From Fen-1298 sp963833465 (GTDB lineage Bacteria; Bacteroidota; Ignavibacteria; UBA10030): a stretch of DNA of 64,000 nt. The stretch's first letter is position 1. The number at the start of each line of letters is the position of its first letter. Below, in pieces: positions 63,989-64,000 of this stretch. The notes beneath the pieces are model-generated. The model had not been told where the DNA came from. It ran no database searches and was given only the letters and a program-made list of their open reading frames with translations. Made by a program: the position numbers and the translations under genes. The DNA is taken from the NCBI GenBank assembly GCA_963833465.1, contig CAWHXW010000004.1, positions 1,054,001 to 1,118,000 of the forward strand, read 5' to 3'.

Positions 63989-64000
63989 TTATTTCAACAA
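63989..64000 (-). CDS. Possible last codons of an off-window gene
   Basis: The final 12 bases read Leu-Leu-Lys-stop on the minus strand. With the terminator just downstream, and because T9SS cargo in this window ends LMK, LLK or LVK, these may be the last codons of another T9SS gene. Only three residues are visible. Confidence 0.3.
   Translation of the reverse strand: MLK

Overview
This 64 kb window looks like chromosome from a member of the Ignavibacteria/Chlorobi–Bacteroidota branch. The evidence is four secreted proteins with a C-terminal type IX secretion (Por) sorting domain built around N(Y/F)PNPFNP(T/S)T, a DUF4783 remnant, BBP2- and TonB-type outer-membrane proteins, and a moderately AT-rich sequence. 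I see no phage, no intact insertion sequence, no CRISPR array and no tRNA or rRNA gene.

Layout. (1) 1–9.6 kb, plus strand: a respiratory multiheme cytochrome cluster. It holds the end of a cytochrome b subunit, an 11-heme membrane-anchored cytochrome, a tetraheme c554-like protein, a frameshifted outer-membrane barrel, a 14-heme cytochrome, a lipoprotein mixing CxxCH with CxxxxCH sites, a hexaheme lipoprotein, and the heme lyase ccmF. Together they resemble a quinol-to-outside electron conduit with its own maturation factor. (2) 9.7–18.5 kb, minus strand: hemY, a TonB-receptor-like protein with a partner lipoprotein, then ddl–ftsB-like–rarA. (3) 18.7–27.7 kb, plus strand: an APC permease, a repeat-rich gap, and a nitrogen-flavoured cluster (PII protein, BBP2 porin, second APC permease, PP2C phosphatase, Ser/Thr kinase, glutamine-synthetase homologue). 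The kinase stop overlaps the glutamine-synthetase start. (4) 27.8–30.2 kb, minus strand: an accessory module of a DNA methyltransferase fused to an Mrr-like nuclease, plus dinD, with palindromic repeats on both sides. (5) 30.5–38.4 kb, plus strand: dnaG, a ferredoxin, a geranylgeranyl-reductase-like flavoprotein, an M13 peptidase, a Tat-exported aldo/keto reductase and a DUF6599-like protein. A DUF4783 pseudogene follows. (6) 39.1–41.6 kb, minus strand: a metY–metA operon behind a SAM-I riboswitch and terminator. (7) 42.3–49.4 kb: three T9SS-cargo genes, each carrying one frameshift; two are tandem paralogues. (8) 49.6–64 kb: a membrane pyrophosphatase; a TrpB2-type gene behind a Trp-rich leader peptide and a textbook attenuator; a 5'-nucleotidase; an outer-membrane protein; transketolase; a lone receiver protein; another T9SS cargo; a PQQ-propeller protein; an OsmC protein; and perhaps the last codons of another gene.

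Strongest leads: the leader-peptide attenuator before trpB, the phosphatase/kinase/glutamine-synthetase-like cluster with substituted active-site residues, the methyltransferase–nuclease/DinD module, the cytochrome/porin cluster, and the frameshifts concentrated in surface-protein genes. All family assignments come from reading motifs by eye; no database search was possible.
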